Part shown: in pieces, positions 17,334 to 25,464 of the stretch
Layout of the letters: each line of letters opens with the position of its first letter
Numbering within the stretch: the stretch's first letter is position 1
Source: Candidatus Latescibacterota bacterium
GTDB taxonomy: Bacteria > Latescibacterota > UBA2968 > UBA8231
Reading direction: 5' to 3'
Assembly (NCBI GenBank): GCA_022825185.1
Contig: JAJDYK010000006.1
Span: forward strand, 1-64,000
DNA length: 64,000 nt
Notes under the pieces: generated by a model
What the model was told of the DNA's origin: nothing
What the model saw: the letters and a program-made list of their open reading frames with translations, nothing else
Database searches by the model: none
Position numbers and translations under genes: made by a program

Positions 17334-17690
17334 TTAATGGGGTTGCGTGCGCTCGGCCTCCCGCATCAGACGCACTAACGCGTCGATTTGGGCTGCGTCC
17401 ATCACTGCGCCAAACCCGGGCATGCCGTCCTCGGGAATCCCTACGGCAATGCTTGCGAAGATGGCCTCATCGCTTGCGCCGTAATCCCAGCGGCCGTCGA
17501 TTAAGCTGCTAGCCATGCCGCCGTCCATGGCGGGTCCGTGGCAGTCGGCGCAGTAGTAGGCGTAGTGGGCTGTTGCTGTGGTCGTGGCCGACGGCTTTGC
17601 TGGCGAGGACTGACGGCCCCAACCGCCGCAGCAAACTATGCTCAGGGACAGGCTGCAAAAAAGTACGCGCCGCCATGCGCTAGCTGTCAT
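17334..17690 (-). CDS. Small c-type cytochrome, probably lipid-anchored
   Basis: The 118-residue protein has a signal with a lipobox-like end (SLSIVCCGG) and one haem-binding CADCHG motif near residue 50, with a distal Met in 'EDGMPGFGAVMDAAQIDALV', the cbb3/cytochrome c class I layout. It would carry single electrons in the periplasm. It starts 8 bases after the aminotransferase stop and precedes the sugar dehydrogenase, consistent with accepting electrons from that enzyme. Confidence 0.85.
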   Translation of the reverse strand: MTASAWRRVLFCSLSLSIVCCGGWGRQSSPAKPSATTTATAHYAYYCADCHGPAMDGGMASSLIDGRWDYGASDEAIFASIAVGIPEDGMPGFGAVMDAAQIDALVRLMREAERTQPH

Positions 17691-17698
17691 GCGGGGCG

Positions 17699-19036
17699 TT
17701 ATAGTACCTGCACCACCTCGCGCACTCCCTGAACCAGCGCGTCGATGTGGTGAGTCTCGGTCGCCAGCGACACATTGCCGCCCGTCCGCGTGTACAGCCC
17801 CCTGTTGAGCAGAGCGAAGAATAACCAGCGCTGCATCTGCGCGTCGTCCTGAGCCGCTTCGCGGAAATTGCGCGGCGGCTGTTCGAGGAAGTACAGCCGG
17901 AATATGGACCCAGCCACGACGACCTGCACGGCGATTCCGACCTCGCCAAACGCGGCCTGCAATCCCTCAGCCGCTCGACGCGCCAGCCCTTCCATTTGCT
18001 CGTACGCCTCTGGGGTCAGTGCTTGGAGGGTCTGCAAGCCGGCGGCTAGGGCGATGGGGTTGGCGTTGAAGGTCCCGGACTGTTGAATTTGCGGCCCGTC
18101 GGCTGGATCGTATAGGTCCATGGCGTCGGCGCGGCCGCCGAAAGCTGCGCCGGGCGTCCCACCGGCGATTACCTTGCCCAAACAGATCAGATCGGGCCGC
18201 ACTTGGTAGGCCGTATGCGTCCCGCCCGGGCCGAAGCGGAAGCTGACGATTTCGTCGAAGATCAGCAGGGCACCGGCGCGAGTGGTCGCGTCGCGCAGGC
18301 TCGATAGAAAATCGGGCTCTGGTAGCGCCAGTCCGGCGGCTGTGGAGAGCGGATCCACGATCACGGCGGCTAGGTCTTGGGCGTGGTCGCCGATGATCTC
18401 GGCGCAGGCTGCCGCGTCGTTGAACGGCAGAACGACTACCTCGTCGAGGGTGTGGGCCATCAGCCCGGCCGAAGAGGCCACGCCTTGTGGCTTGTTAGCT
18501 GGTCCCAACTCCGGTCCTAGCGGCGGCAAGTAGCTCACTAGCGCGCTGTCGTCAATGCCGTGATAGGCTCCCTCGAACTTGGCGATCTTGGTGCGCCCGG
18601 TATGGGCCCGCGCTACGCGCAGGGCGTTGAGTACGGCCTCGGTGCCTGAAGAGCAAAAGCGCACTTTCTCCAGCGCGGGCATACGTACGCGCAGCACTTC
18701 AGCCATTTCTACTTCGAGGGCGAGGGGCCGCGAAAAACCCGTGCCGAGGGCGATTTGCTCCTGTAGGGCAGTGACGATGGCGGGATGGGCGTGGCCCAAG
18801 GGTAGGGCTGTGTTGTTGTTGACGAAGTCAAGAAGGCGGTGGCCGTCGATGTCGTAGAGATAGGTACCCTCGCCGCGGTCGGCGTAGAGGGGAAAAGGGT
18901 CAATGTGGACGCCGGTGCGGGTGTTGCCGCCCGGCAGCGATTGCACGGCCCGCGCAAACATTGCTTGCGAGCGGGGATTGCGCGCTGCGTAAGCGGCGAT
19001 CTCCTCGTCGAGCAAAGCCTTGATTTCTCGTGCCAT
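17699..19036 (-). CDS. Class III PLP-dependent aminotransferase (GSA-aminomutase-like)
   Basis: The 445-residue protein has the class III signatures 'CSSGTEAVLNALRVARA' and 'IFDEIVSFRFGPGG' followed by the PLP lysine in LGKVIAGGTPGAAFGG. The overall length and 'NNNTALPLGHAHP' N-terminal region resemble glutamate-1-semialdehyde 2,1-aminomutase relatives. True HemL is about 430 residues with a similar active-site stretch, but the neighbours (cytochrome, sugar dehydrogenase) give no support for haem synthesis, so a general omega-aminotransferase is as likely. The start is close to the tRNA-Pro gene, which lies upstream on the same strand. Confidence 0.85.
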   Translation of the reverse strand: MAREIKALLDEEIAAYAARNPRSQAMFARAVQSLPGGNTRTGVHIDPFPLYADRGEGTYLYDIDGHRLLDFVNNNTALPLGHAHPAIVTALQEQIALGTGFSRPLALEVEMAEVLRVRMPALEKVRFCSSGTEAVLNALRVARAHTGRTKIAKFEGAYHGIDDSALVSYLPPLGPELGPANKPQGVASSAGLMAHTLDEVVVLPFNDAAACAEIIGDHAQDLAAVIVDPLSTAAGLALPEPDFLSSLRDATTRAGALLIFDEIVSFRFGPGGTHTAYQVRPDLICLGKVIAGGTPGAAFGGRADAMDLYDPADGPQIQQSGTFNANPIALAAGLQTLQALTPEAYEQMEGLARRAAEGLQAAFGEVGIAVQVVVAGSIFRLYFLEQPPRNFREAAQDDAQMQRWLFFALLNRGLYTRTGGNVSLATETHHIDALVQGVREVVQVL

Positions 19037-19104
19037 GGTTCATCCTTGCCGTGAAGGGTTGCGAATTTCGCTGTGCGAAGGGAGGGGTGCTGGAAGGAAA
19101 GTGG

Positions 19105-19182
19105 TGGTCGGGGTGGTCGGATTCGAACCGACGACATCCTGCTCCCAAAGCAGGTGCGCTGACCGGACTGCGCCACACCCCG
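19105..19182 (-). tRNA. tRNA-Pro (anticodon TGG)
   Basis: On the minus strand, acceptor stem CGGGGTG pairs with CACCCCG, discriminator A, and CCA is encoded at the 3' end (19105-19107). The anticodon arm is CCTGC-TTTGGGA-GCAGG, placing TGG in the anticodon. The T arm is GTCGG-TTCGAAT-CCGAC. D arm GCGC...GCGC. All four arms fold by eye. Confidence 0.96.
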
Positions 19183-19227
19183 ACTCGCTTGTAAAAAATA
19201 GAGATAGGTATAGACGATGGCAACGGC

Positions 19228-20043
19228 TCAAGGGCGGTGAGCGTTGATGGCGTCGCGCAGGGCTAGGGTCGCCTGCCGCGCTGCGGCCGCGAAATCGCTG
19301 TCTTGGGAGGCGTAGAGGATGCCGCGCGAGGAATTTATGAGGATGCCCGCGCCGAGAGCATCGCAGCCGTTTTTGACCGCCAGCTCTATAGAGCCACCTT
19401 GCGCGCCGACTCCGGGTATCAGCAAGGGTATGTCCGGCGCTAGGGAGCGGAAGTGAGCCAAGTGCTCGGGTTGGGTCGCGCCGACGACTAGGCCGATGTT
19501 GTTGGCGGCGTTCCACTCGTGGGCTTTGGCGATGACGCGCTCGTATAGGGGCCGGTCGCCCATGAGCTGTTTTTCAAAGTCGTCGGCACCAGGGTTGGAC
19601 GTCAGGCAGACGAGAAAGGTGGTGCGGTCTTGGTACGCAGCGAAAGGCGCGACGCAATCGTGGCCCATATAGGGATTCACTGTTAGCGCGTCGCAGCCGA
19701 TGACCTCGTAGAAGGTGCGGGCATATTGCGCGGCTACATTCCCCATGTCGCCGACCTTGGCGTCGATGAGTACCGGAATCTCCGCGGGAATGTGGTCGAG
19801 GGTGTGTTTGAGCGTGGCAAAGCCGTCTGTGCCGAGGGCGCTGTAGAAAGCGAAGTTGGGCTTATAACAGCAGACGAGGTCGCAGGTGGCGTCGATGATT
19901 TGCTGGTTGAAGTAGAGGACGGGATCGGCTTTGGCGCGGACGCTGGCGGGCAGTTGAGTGGGGTCGGTGTCTAGCCCGACGCAGACCAGCGAGTTATTCC
20001 TGCGGATCGCTTGCTTCCATTTCTCCGTAAAGCTCAAACTCAT
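19228..20043 (-). CDS. pyrF: Orotidine 5'-phosphate decarboxylase, type 2
   Basis: The 271-residue protein carries the decarboxylase signatures NNSLVCVGLDTDP (15-27), the catalytic D-x-K-x-x-D in LIDAKVGDMGN and 'PGVGAQGGS' near the C-terminus. It makes UMP from OMP, the last step of de novo pyrimidine synthesis, in the cytoplasm. The longer type 2 length (about 270 rather than 230) is normal for this subgroup. Its start codon lies 50 bases inside the 3' end of the upstream gene in another frame, so translation is probably coupled. Confidence 0.93.
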   Translation of the reverse strand: MSLSFTEKWKQAIRRNNSLVCVGLDTDPTQLPASVRAKADPVLYFNQQIIDATCDLVCCYKPNFAFYSALGTDGFATLKHTLDHIPAEIPVLIDAKVGDMGNVAAQYARTFYEVIGCDALTVNPYMGHDCVAPFAAYQDRTTFLVCLTSNPGADDFEKQLMGDRPLYERVIAKAHEWNAANNIGLVVGATQPEHLAHFRSLAPDIPLLIPGVGAQGGSIELAVKNGCDALGAGILINSSRGILYASQDSDFAAAARQATLALRDAINAHRP

Positions 20044-21235
20044 TTTCCATCCCTTCTAAGATAAAAGTGTCCGTATAGGTAGAATCGAAATAGGTGTCGC
20101 CGAAGACTGCTGATTCGGGACCGAGGAGGAAGGTCACCCGGCCTTGGCGCAAGAAGTCTCCGACCTCGTCGGCTTGCAGCACTTGGACGGCATCGAAGTC
20201 GTCGAGGACGGCGTCGCCCGAGTAGCGACCGGCCGTGCCTGTGGCCCTGACGACGAAAGGGTTGGCCTCTTCCCCGCCGAGCCGTTCGCTAGTGTAGGCG
20301 CGGTCGATTTCGTCTTCGTAACCCGCGACTCCGTAATCCGTGGCGAGGCTGCGGTCCACAGTAGCCGCACCGTGAATCACGTGACCAGCCGTGCTGAGCA
20401 CTCGCGGCGCTATACTCGGTTGCAGCCCGAGGCCGCGGACATCGACGAGCAGGCCCGTGTAGGGGGCCTCGGGTACGAAAAACACGACTTCGTCTGTCGC
20501 CAGTGAATCGGTGGTAGCGGACGTCGTTAGCGAGTCGGGGACGTTTACTGCGAGGGAATCAGTTGTAGGTAATAGCGTTAGGGAATCGGTGGTTGCGGAC
20601 ACTGCGAGGGAGTCGAAGGTAGCCGGAGTTAGGGAATCGGCTATGGCTGGTATTGCGAGGGAGTCGAAAGTAGCTGGCGTCGCTAGCGAATCGGCTATGG
20701 CTGGTACTGTTAGGGAATCGGCGGTGGCTAGCATTTCAAGCGAATCAGCGGTCGTTGGTACTACGGGAGAGTCGTCGAAGTAGCTTAGGTCGTGTGATCT
20801 TGGGTCTATAGGCTCGACTTGAGGCAGCGCCGCCGCCGCGAAATCGCCTAGCAGAAGCAGCCGCACGGCGATGCGATAGCGTCCTTGGTCCGCGCTTTGC
20901 GAGCCAATGGCCACGCGGACGAGGTCTTGAAAATCGCGATCGAGGCCCGCGTCTTGTAGTTGGGTGTCGGCGTTGAGGCGCACTTGGCCGATGAGTTCGC
21001 GCATGTTGCGGAAGGCCGCGTCTCGGGCATTGCGCAACCCGTGGAGCCGCTGCTGCACGGGGTCGGTAATTGCCGCGGGCGCGGTGCCGTCGCCATAGGC
21101 GAAGAGCGCGTGTTGCGTCCAGTCGATATAACCCTCGGCTAGCTGCGAGACCAGCGGCTCGATTGCGTAGCGCTCGGGCTGTTGGGCGGGCAGTCGCGCG
21201 GCAATCAACACCAGCGCGGCGATCAGAGGGAACAT
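19994..21235 (-). CDS. Exported protein with 9-residue DSL repeats, unknown function
   Basis: Start chosen at ATG 21235, which gives a signal peptide (MFPLIAALVLIAARLPAQQ); the 60 residues upstream in frame come from rnpB sequence. The 413-residue product has an N-terminal helical domain (to about 150), a central low-complexity block (about 155-245) made of 9-residue units of the form A-x-x-D-S-L-x-x-P, and a C-terminal region with an acidic end. It may be a spacer-linked envelope protein. I know no named family. It follows the rnpB terminator by about 10 bases and overlaps pyrF by 50 bases. Confidence 0.75.
   Translation of the reverse strand: MFPLIAALVLIAARLPAQQPERYAIEPLVSQLAEGYIDWTQHALFAYGDGTAPAAITDPVQQRLHGLRNARDAAFRNMRELIGQVRLNADTQLQDAGLDRDFQDLVRVAIGSQSADQGRYRIAVRLLLLGDFAAAALPQVEPIDPRSHDLSYFDDSPVVPTTADSLEMLATADSLTVPAIADSLATPATFDSLAIPAIADSLTPATFDSLAVSATTDSLTLLPTTDSLAVNVPDSLTTSATTDSLATDEVVFFVPEAPYTGLLVDVRGLGLQPSIAPRVLSTAGHVIHGAATVDRSLATDYGVAGYEDEIDRAYTSERLGGEEANPFVVRATGTAGRYSGDAVLDDFDAVQVLQADEVGDFLRQGRVTFLLGPESAVFGDTYFDSTYTDTFILEGMENEFELYGEMEASDPQE
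20497..20770 (-). repeat. 27-base tandem repeats coding DSL units
   Basis: About ten imperfect 27-base units encode nonapeptides such as ATADSLTVP, AIADSLATP, ATFDSLAIP, ATTDSLTLL. One unit is eight residues long. The Asp-Ser-Leu core is invariant while the flanks vary, and two longer stretches of about 50 bases are near-identical, which indicates expansion by slippage or recombination. Confidence 0.85.
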
Positions 21236-21245
21236 ATAGCTCTCC

Positions 21246-21285
21246 AAAAACAGAAAAATCACCCGGAGCCGCCAAGCCCCGGGTG
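21246..21285 (-). terminator. Rho-independent terminator of rnpB
   Basis: On the minus strand a 10-bp GC-rich stem (CACCCGGGGC / GCTCCGGGTG, one G-T pair) with a TTGGCG loop is followed by ATTTTTCTGTTTTT. It lies just after the RNase P RNA and 10 bases before the next start codon. Confidence 0.9.
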
Positions 21286-21290
21286 TGGGA

Positions 21291-21660
21291 GAAGTGAGTC
21301 TATAAGCCGAGTTCTGTCCGCGCACCTGAAGTGCGCTGTGCGGGCATTCATCTGGGGCGGCGGTTGCCCGGCCGCCTCGGTGCAGCTTACCCGGGAATCT
21401 AGTGAGGCGGACCACCTCTTTTCCCCTATTTAGCCTTGCTCCGGATGAGGTTTACCCTGCCACCTGCGTCGCCGCAAGTGCGGTGAGCTCTTACCTCGCC
21501 TTTTCAACCTTACCCAGCAAGCTGGGCGGTGTGTTTTCTGTGGCACTGTCTGTGGGGTCGCCCCCCCTGGGCGTTACCCAGCATCCTGTCCTGTGGAGCT
21601 CGGACTTTCCTCGCGTAGCGGCCACTGAGGACTGCTAGCGCGCCCGCCCGACTTACTTCT
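21291..21660 (-). ncRNA. rnpB: RNase P RNA, bacterial class A
   Basis: The minus strand contains the universally conserved 5' core GAGGAAAGTCCGAGCTCC (21595-21612) and the 3' core ACAGAACTCGGCTTATAG (21300-21317) which pair to form P4. 'GGGTAAGGTTGAAAAGGCGAGGTAAGAGC'-type J/P regions are present in between (given here only as a pattern: the GGTAA and AGAGCTCACCGC elements), and 'GAAGTAAGTC' at the 5' end can pair with the 3' end as P1. The RNA processes tRNA 5' leaders. It sits between the zinc-ribbon gene and the repeat protein gene. Ends are estimated from P1 to within about 5 bases. Confidence 0.95.
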
Positions 21661-21667
21661 CCCAAAA

Positions 21668-22387
21668 TCAAACCGACTGCTCGTCCCAGACCATGATGGT
21701 GCCGCAATTTTCGCAGTTGATGACGCGGTCGCCGCTGCGCACCTCGTTGAGTATTTGGGCGGGCATTTGGTAGTAACAAGCGCCGCAAGCCTTCTTGTGT
21801 ATGGCTGCGATGCGAATGCCGCGCCGCCCCTGCCGACGTTCGTATATCTGCAATAATCGGGCGTTGATTTTTTTCATGTCCTTGGCGACCATCTGCCGCT
21901 GCGCCATGACTTTGTCGATTTGTTCCTGCATGGTGTCAAGCAGGCCTTCGAGCTCATCAATGCGCTCTTGCTGTTCCTCGCGGGTCTTCTCAAACTCGCC
22001 TTGTTCTTCGTCAATCTTCTCCTGAGCTTTCTCTAGTTTTTCATGGACTTTGTCCAACTGCGCCTCGTGTTCGGCAATGATCAGTCTGCACGTCTCGACT
22101 TCGCGCTGGAGAGCTTCGTATTCTTTGTTGGTGGTTACTAAGGCAAAGCGCGCCTCGCGCTCGCTCAGGTCGGCCTTGGCACTTTCGATCTCGCGCTCTA
22201 AGTGACGCTGCTCTTTTTCAGCCTCCGTCCTCTCGGCATCTGGCCCGGCCAAGGGGCTCCACGCTTTTGCTATCTTGCTGCGACACAGGTTGATTTCATC
22301 GGGATATTTTTTTTGCGCCTCTCCGAGGTCAAAAAGCTTTTTATCGACTTCTTGGAGCTTCAACAGTTGCTGCAAACCCTCTTTCAT
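21668..22387 (-). CDS. Coiled-coil protein with C4 zinc ribbon (CT398/DUF164 type)
   Basis: From ATG 22387 the protein is 239 residues. Residues 1-180 are almost wholly coiled coil rich in E, K, Q and R. The C-terminus has a C4 zinc ribbon: CGACYYQM followed about 20 residues later by CENCGTIMV. This is the architecture of CT398-type proteins (two-helix coiled coil with zf-RING_7 ribbon), found in many bacteria, with roles suggested in flagellar or nucleic-acid processes. The position next to rnpB is common in other genomes. An in-frame start at 22414 adds nine residues and is less likely. Confidence 0.88.
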   Translation of the reverse strand: MKEGLQQLLKLQEVDKKLFDLGEAQKKYPDEINLCRSKIAKAWSPLAGPDAERTEAEKEQRHLEREIESAKADLSEREARFALVTTNKEYEALQREVETCRLIIAEHEAQLDKVHEKLEKAQEKIDEEQGEFEKTREEQQERIDELEGLLDTMQEQIDKVMAQRQMVAKDMKKINARLLQIYERRQGRRGIRIAAIHKKACGACYYQMPAQILNEVRSGDRVINCENCGTIMVWDEQSV

Positions 22388-22415
22388 GCGGCCTCTCGTT
22401 TCCTGTGGCACCAAG

Positions 22416-22445
22416 CAAAGAAAAAGAGTGCATCAAAGATGCACC
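22416..22445 (-). terminator. Rho-independent terminator after the transketolase genes
   Basis: On the minus strand GTGCATC-TTT-GATGCAC (7-bp stem) is followed by TCTTTTTCTTT. It separates the split transketolase operon from the zinc-ribbon gene. Confidence 0.7.
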
Positions 22446-22585
22446 CTAATGGCTCGTATGAGGTTCTGCTGGTGAACAAACACTCTGTGTAGCAAGTGAA
22501 CCCAGTATGTCGCGTCATCAGCAGCTTGTGGCTATCGGTTGCGGTAAATGCGTCTCATTTAATTACGGGTATTTGGATGCGACGG

Positions 22586-23533
22586 TCAAGAGAGCAGCGC
22601 CCGCGCCGCCTGTGCCACGTGCCCGGGGGTCAAGCCGTATTTTTGCAGCAGGTCTTCGTTAGGTGCGGATTCGCCGAAGACGTCGCGGATGCCGACGCGC
22701 CGCATGGGCGTGGGGTGCCGCTCGCCTAGCACTTCGGCGACCGCGCCGCCCAAGCCGCCGATGATGGTGTGGTCTTCGGCCGTTACTACGCAGCCCGTCT
22801 GCGCGGCCGCAGCGACAATGGCATCTGCGTCGAGTGGCTTGAGGGTCGGTACATGCAGGACGAGTGCCGAGATCCCTTCGCTCGCTAATTCGTCGGCCGC
22901 GGCGAGGCAGCGCGGGGTTTGGGCCCCCGTGGATATGAGGGTGATATCCGTGCCCTCGCGCACGACAAGGGCGCGTCCTAGCTCAAACTCGTAGTCGGCT
23001 GGAAAGATGACTGGTTCCGGGTCGCGCGTCATGCGGATGTACACGGGGCCGGGCAAGTCGTTGGCCACTAGCATACAGGCGCGGACTTCTACGGCGTCGG
23101 CAGGGGCCAAAACGGTCATATTCGGCATGGCCCGCATGATGGAGATGTCGGCGACTTCTTGATGGGTTTTGCCGGTTTTGCCGGTCAGTAGGCCCGAGTA
23201 GGCACCGCAGAGCTTGACCGATAGGTTGGGCTGGGCGACGACGACGCGGAGTTGGTCGAGATCGCGGTTGACGATGAAGCAGGCGAAGCTGCTCAGCCAC
23301 GGTACGAGGCCGCAGGTGGCCATGCCGGCGGCGACGCCCATCATGTTTTGCTCGGCAATGCCCATTTCGAGGAAGCGGTCGGGCCGCTCGCGAGAGACTT
23401 TGTCGGCCTTGGTCGAATTGGCCAAATCGCCGTCGAGCACGTACACGCGCGGATCGCGATCAATGAGTTCGATGAGCGCGTCACCGAAGGCATCGCGCTG
23501 GGCCAGCATCTCGCCGGTAGTGGAGAGGTTCAC
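22586..23533 (-). CDS. Transketolase, C-terminal subunit
   Basis: The 315-residue protein has the pyrimidine-binding domain of transketolase ('RFLEMGIAEQNMMGVAAGMA', with the E that activates thiamine diphosphate) and the C-terminal domain ('VVTAEDHTIIGGLGGAVAEVLGE'). It forms the split transketolase with the subunit encoded just upstream; their genes overlap by 4 bases (ATGA). The complex moves two-carbon ketol units between sugar phosphates. Split forms are also used in special pathways such as apiose or sulfosugar catabolism. Confidence 0.92.
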   Translation of the reverse strand: MNLSTTGEMLAQRDAFGDALIELIDRDPRVYVLDGDLANSTKADKVSRERPDRFLEMGIAEQNMMGVAAGMATCGLVPWLSSFACFIVNRDLDQLRVVVAQPNLSVKLCGAYSGLLTGKTGKTHQEVADISIMRAMPNMTVLAPADAVEVRACMLVANDLPGPVYIRMTRDPEPVIFPADYEFELGRALVVREGTDITLISTGAQTPRCLAAADELASEGISALVLHVPTLKPLDADAIVAAAAQTGCVVTAEDHTIIGGLGGAVAEVLGERHPTPMRRVGIRDVFGESAPNEDLLQKYGLTPGHVAQAARALLS

Positions 23534-24396
23534 AGGGCTGCCTCCTGCGCGGCGAGTTCGTCCTGCGCTTGTTTGAGGTCTTGGTCGGTCACTGGTTTGG
23601 AGTGCCAGTTGAAGTCGTTTTCCATGTAGGAAATTCCTTTGCCCTTGACCGTGCGGGCGACGATGATGGTGGGTTGGCCGCGGTGTGATTTGGCCGCGGC
23701 AAACGCCGAGAAAATGGCGGGGAAGTCGTGGCCGTCGGTTTCGATGGCGTTCCAGCCAAAGGCGCGCCAGCGGCTAAGTGGGTTTTCCTGCGCGGCCAAG
23801 CGGTCGAGTTCGCCGTAGCCCTTTTCGGTGGCCCAGCCGTATTGCTGGAGGCCGTTCCAGTCGAGGATGGCGGTGAGATTGTCGAGGCCGTAGCGCGCTG
23901 CGACGAAGGCCGCCTCCCAGATTTGTCCCTCCTGCGAATCGCCGTCGCCGATCATAACCCAAGTGCGAAAGTCCTGCCCCTTCAGTCGGGCGGCGAGGGC
24001 CATGCCGAGGCCGGGCGACAGACCTTGGCCCAGCGAGCCGGTGGACATGTCGAGGCCGGGGAGGACGCTCATGTCCGGGTGGCCTTGGAGGCGGGAGTCA
24101 ATGGCGTCAAAGGTGGCGAGTTCCTCAATGGGCAGGTAGCCGCGCAGGGCCAAGGCCGCGTAGAGGCCGATTGAGGAGTGACCCTTGGACAGGATGAAGC
24201 GGTCGCGGTCTTCGTCGCGGGGTCGGTCTGGGTCGATGTTCAACTCGGCGAAGTACAGGGCGACGAGTAATTCGGCAGCGGACATGGGGCCGCCTAGGTG
24301 GCCGGCTCCAGCGTGGTGTACCGACTCGACGACTAGGCGGCGCAGTTGGATGGCATAGCGCTTCAGCTCGGCGTGGCGCTCGCGCGTCAGGCTCAT
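23530..24396 (-). CDS. Transketolase, N-terminal subunit
   Basis: The 288-residue protein has 'HHAGAGHLGGPMSAAELLVALYF' (first part of the transketolase signature), SKGHSSIGLYAAL, and the thiamine-diphosphate motif GDGDSQEGQIWEAAF ending in N. An 'aaaggagat' ribosome site precedes ATG 24396. It pairs with the C-terminal subunit by a 4-base overlap. The Ldh-family dehydrogenase gene 47 bases upstream may be part of the same operon, suggesting a specialised carbohydrate pathway rather than the housekeeping pentose cycle. Confidence 0.93.
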   Translation of the reverse strand: MSLTRERHAELKRYAIQLRRLVVESVHHAGAGHLGGPMSAAELLVALYFAELNIDPDRPRDEDRDRFILSKGHSSIGLYAALALRGYLPIEELATFDAIDSRLQGHPDMSVLPGLDMSTGSLGQGLSPGLGMALAARLKGQDFRTWVMIGDGDSQEGQIWEAAFVAARYGLDNLTAILDWNGLQQYGWATEKGYGELDRLAAQENPLSRWRAFGWNAIETDGHDFPAIFSAFAAAKSHRGQPTIIVARTVKGKGISYMENDFNWHSKPVTDQDLKQAQDELAAQEAAL

Positions 24397-24443
24397 AGAA
24401 TATCTCCTTTTTGCGGTTCGTTAAGGTAGAAATCGACGCGGCG

Positions 24444-25445
24444 TTAGTCCAGCCACGGAGGCACAACGCCAAAGGCCCGGCCGCACTCGGCTAGGCGCTC
24501 GACGTCTTCTAGGCCGATGGGAATGCCGTCGCGTGCGTACGCTTCCTCGTTGCGGTGTTCGGGCGTGCCGGGCAGGGTGACTTCATCGTACCCGCGCAGC
24601 GGGATCATCTGCTCGCTCGCTAGGCGCACCAGTTCATCGACGCCGTGGCGCACTTGTGGAGCGGGAGCGAAGAGGCCCAAGTCGAGGACGAGGATTAAGC
24701 TGCCCATGCGCGCGGCTGGCCATTGCACGGCGATCTCGCGGGCGCGTTCGCCAGCTTGGCCGACAAAAGCTCCGCCGAGCAGGGTGGCGATTGCGGTGTA
24801 GCCCATGGACTTGAAGAAGGCCGCGGGGATCAGTTCTTCAATGGCTTCGATCTGTTCGCCGCGCTGGTAGTCGGCGAGGATACAGGTGGCCACATCGAGT
24901 ACTACAGGTGGTCCGTCTTGTCCGGGCAAGCCAAAGCACAGGGGCGGGTTGCCGTAGTGGGCGGCGCGCTCGCCGTCGTTGCTGGGGTAGTACTGGGGAT
25001 AGGCCGCTTGCACTGAGAAGCCCACGCAGTTTTCCGCCATGGCGCGGCGCACGTAGTGTCCCGCCGAGCCGTAGTGTCCAATGTGGCAGGCTGCGCCGAT
25101 GGCGAGGCCCTTTTCCTTGGCCTTGGCGATGGCGCGTTCGGTGGCCAGCATGGTCGGCGCGTACCCGAGGCTGCCATCGCCATCGACAAAGACGTAGGTG
25201 TCGCTTTCGCGCAGGACGCGGATGTCTGGGTCGGGGTTGGCCTTTTTGTCGCGGATCGTGCGGCAATACCCGTACAGGGCGCGAGTGCCGTGCGAGCGCA
25301 CGCCGCGCAAATCCGAATTGGTCAGCAGGTCGGCCAACTGCGCGGCGTGTGCGGCGGACATGCCAGCGGCGCGGAGGCAGGCCGTGCCAAAGGTTCTGAG
25401 GTCGGCGGCGGCAATGCGTTTGAACTCTGTGGGGGGGCGGTTCAT
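24444..25445 (-). CDS. Ldh-family (malate/L-lactate/ureidoglycolate type) oxidoreductase
   Basis: ATG 25445 follows 'aggag'; the longer frame has no similarity in its first 36 residues. The 333-residue protein is of the type 2 malate/L-lactate dehydrogenase family: 'LLTNSDLRGVRSHGTRAL' with the catalytic H, 'ACHIGHYGSAGHYVRRA', 'LDVATCILADYQRGEQI' and 'PLRGYDEVTLPGTPEHRNEE'. Members oxidise 2-hydroxy acids such as sulfolactate, ureidoglycolate, malate or pipecolate derivatives with NAD(P). The true substrate is unknown. Confidence 0.9.
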   Translation of the reverse strand: MNRPPTEFKRIAAADLRTFGTACLRAAGMSAAHAAQLADLLTNSDLRGVRSHGTRALYGYCRTIRDKKANPDPDIRVLRESDTYVFVDGDGSLGYAPTMLATERAIAKAKEKGLAIGAACHIGHYGSAGHYVRRAMAENCVGFSVQAAYPQYYPSNDGERAAHYGNPPLCFGLPGQDGPPVVLDVATCILADYQRGEQIEAIEELIPAAFFKSMGYTAIATLLGGAFVGQAGERAREIAVQWPAARMGSLILVLDLGLFAPAPQVRHGVDELVRLASEQMIPLRGYDEVTLPGTPEHRNEEAYARDGIPIGLEDVERLAECGRAFGVVPPWLD

Positions 25446-25464
25446 AAAGGGACTCCTGTGGGCG

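Noticed and set aside
20497..20770. CRISPR array
   Set aside because: Repeats are 27 bases and directly adjacent without unique spacers, and they encode in-frame peptide units. No cas genes in the window.
20511..20783. Plus-strand frame with 'ARESVVGNSVRES'-type repeats across the DSL repeat
   Set aside because: It is the antisense of the real minus-strand repeat gene, which has a signal peptide and longer coding context. It has no ribosome site.
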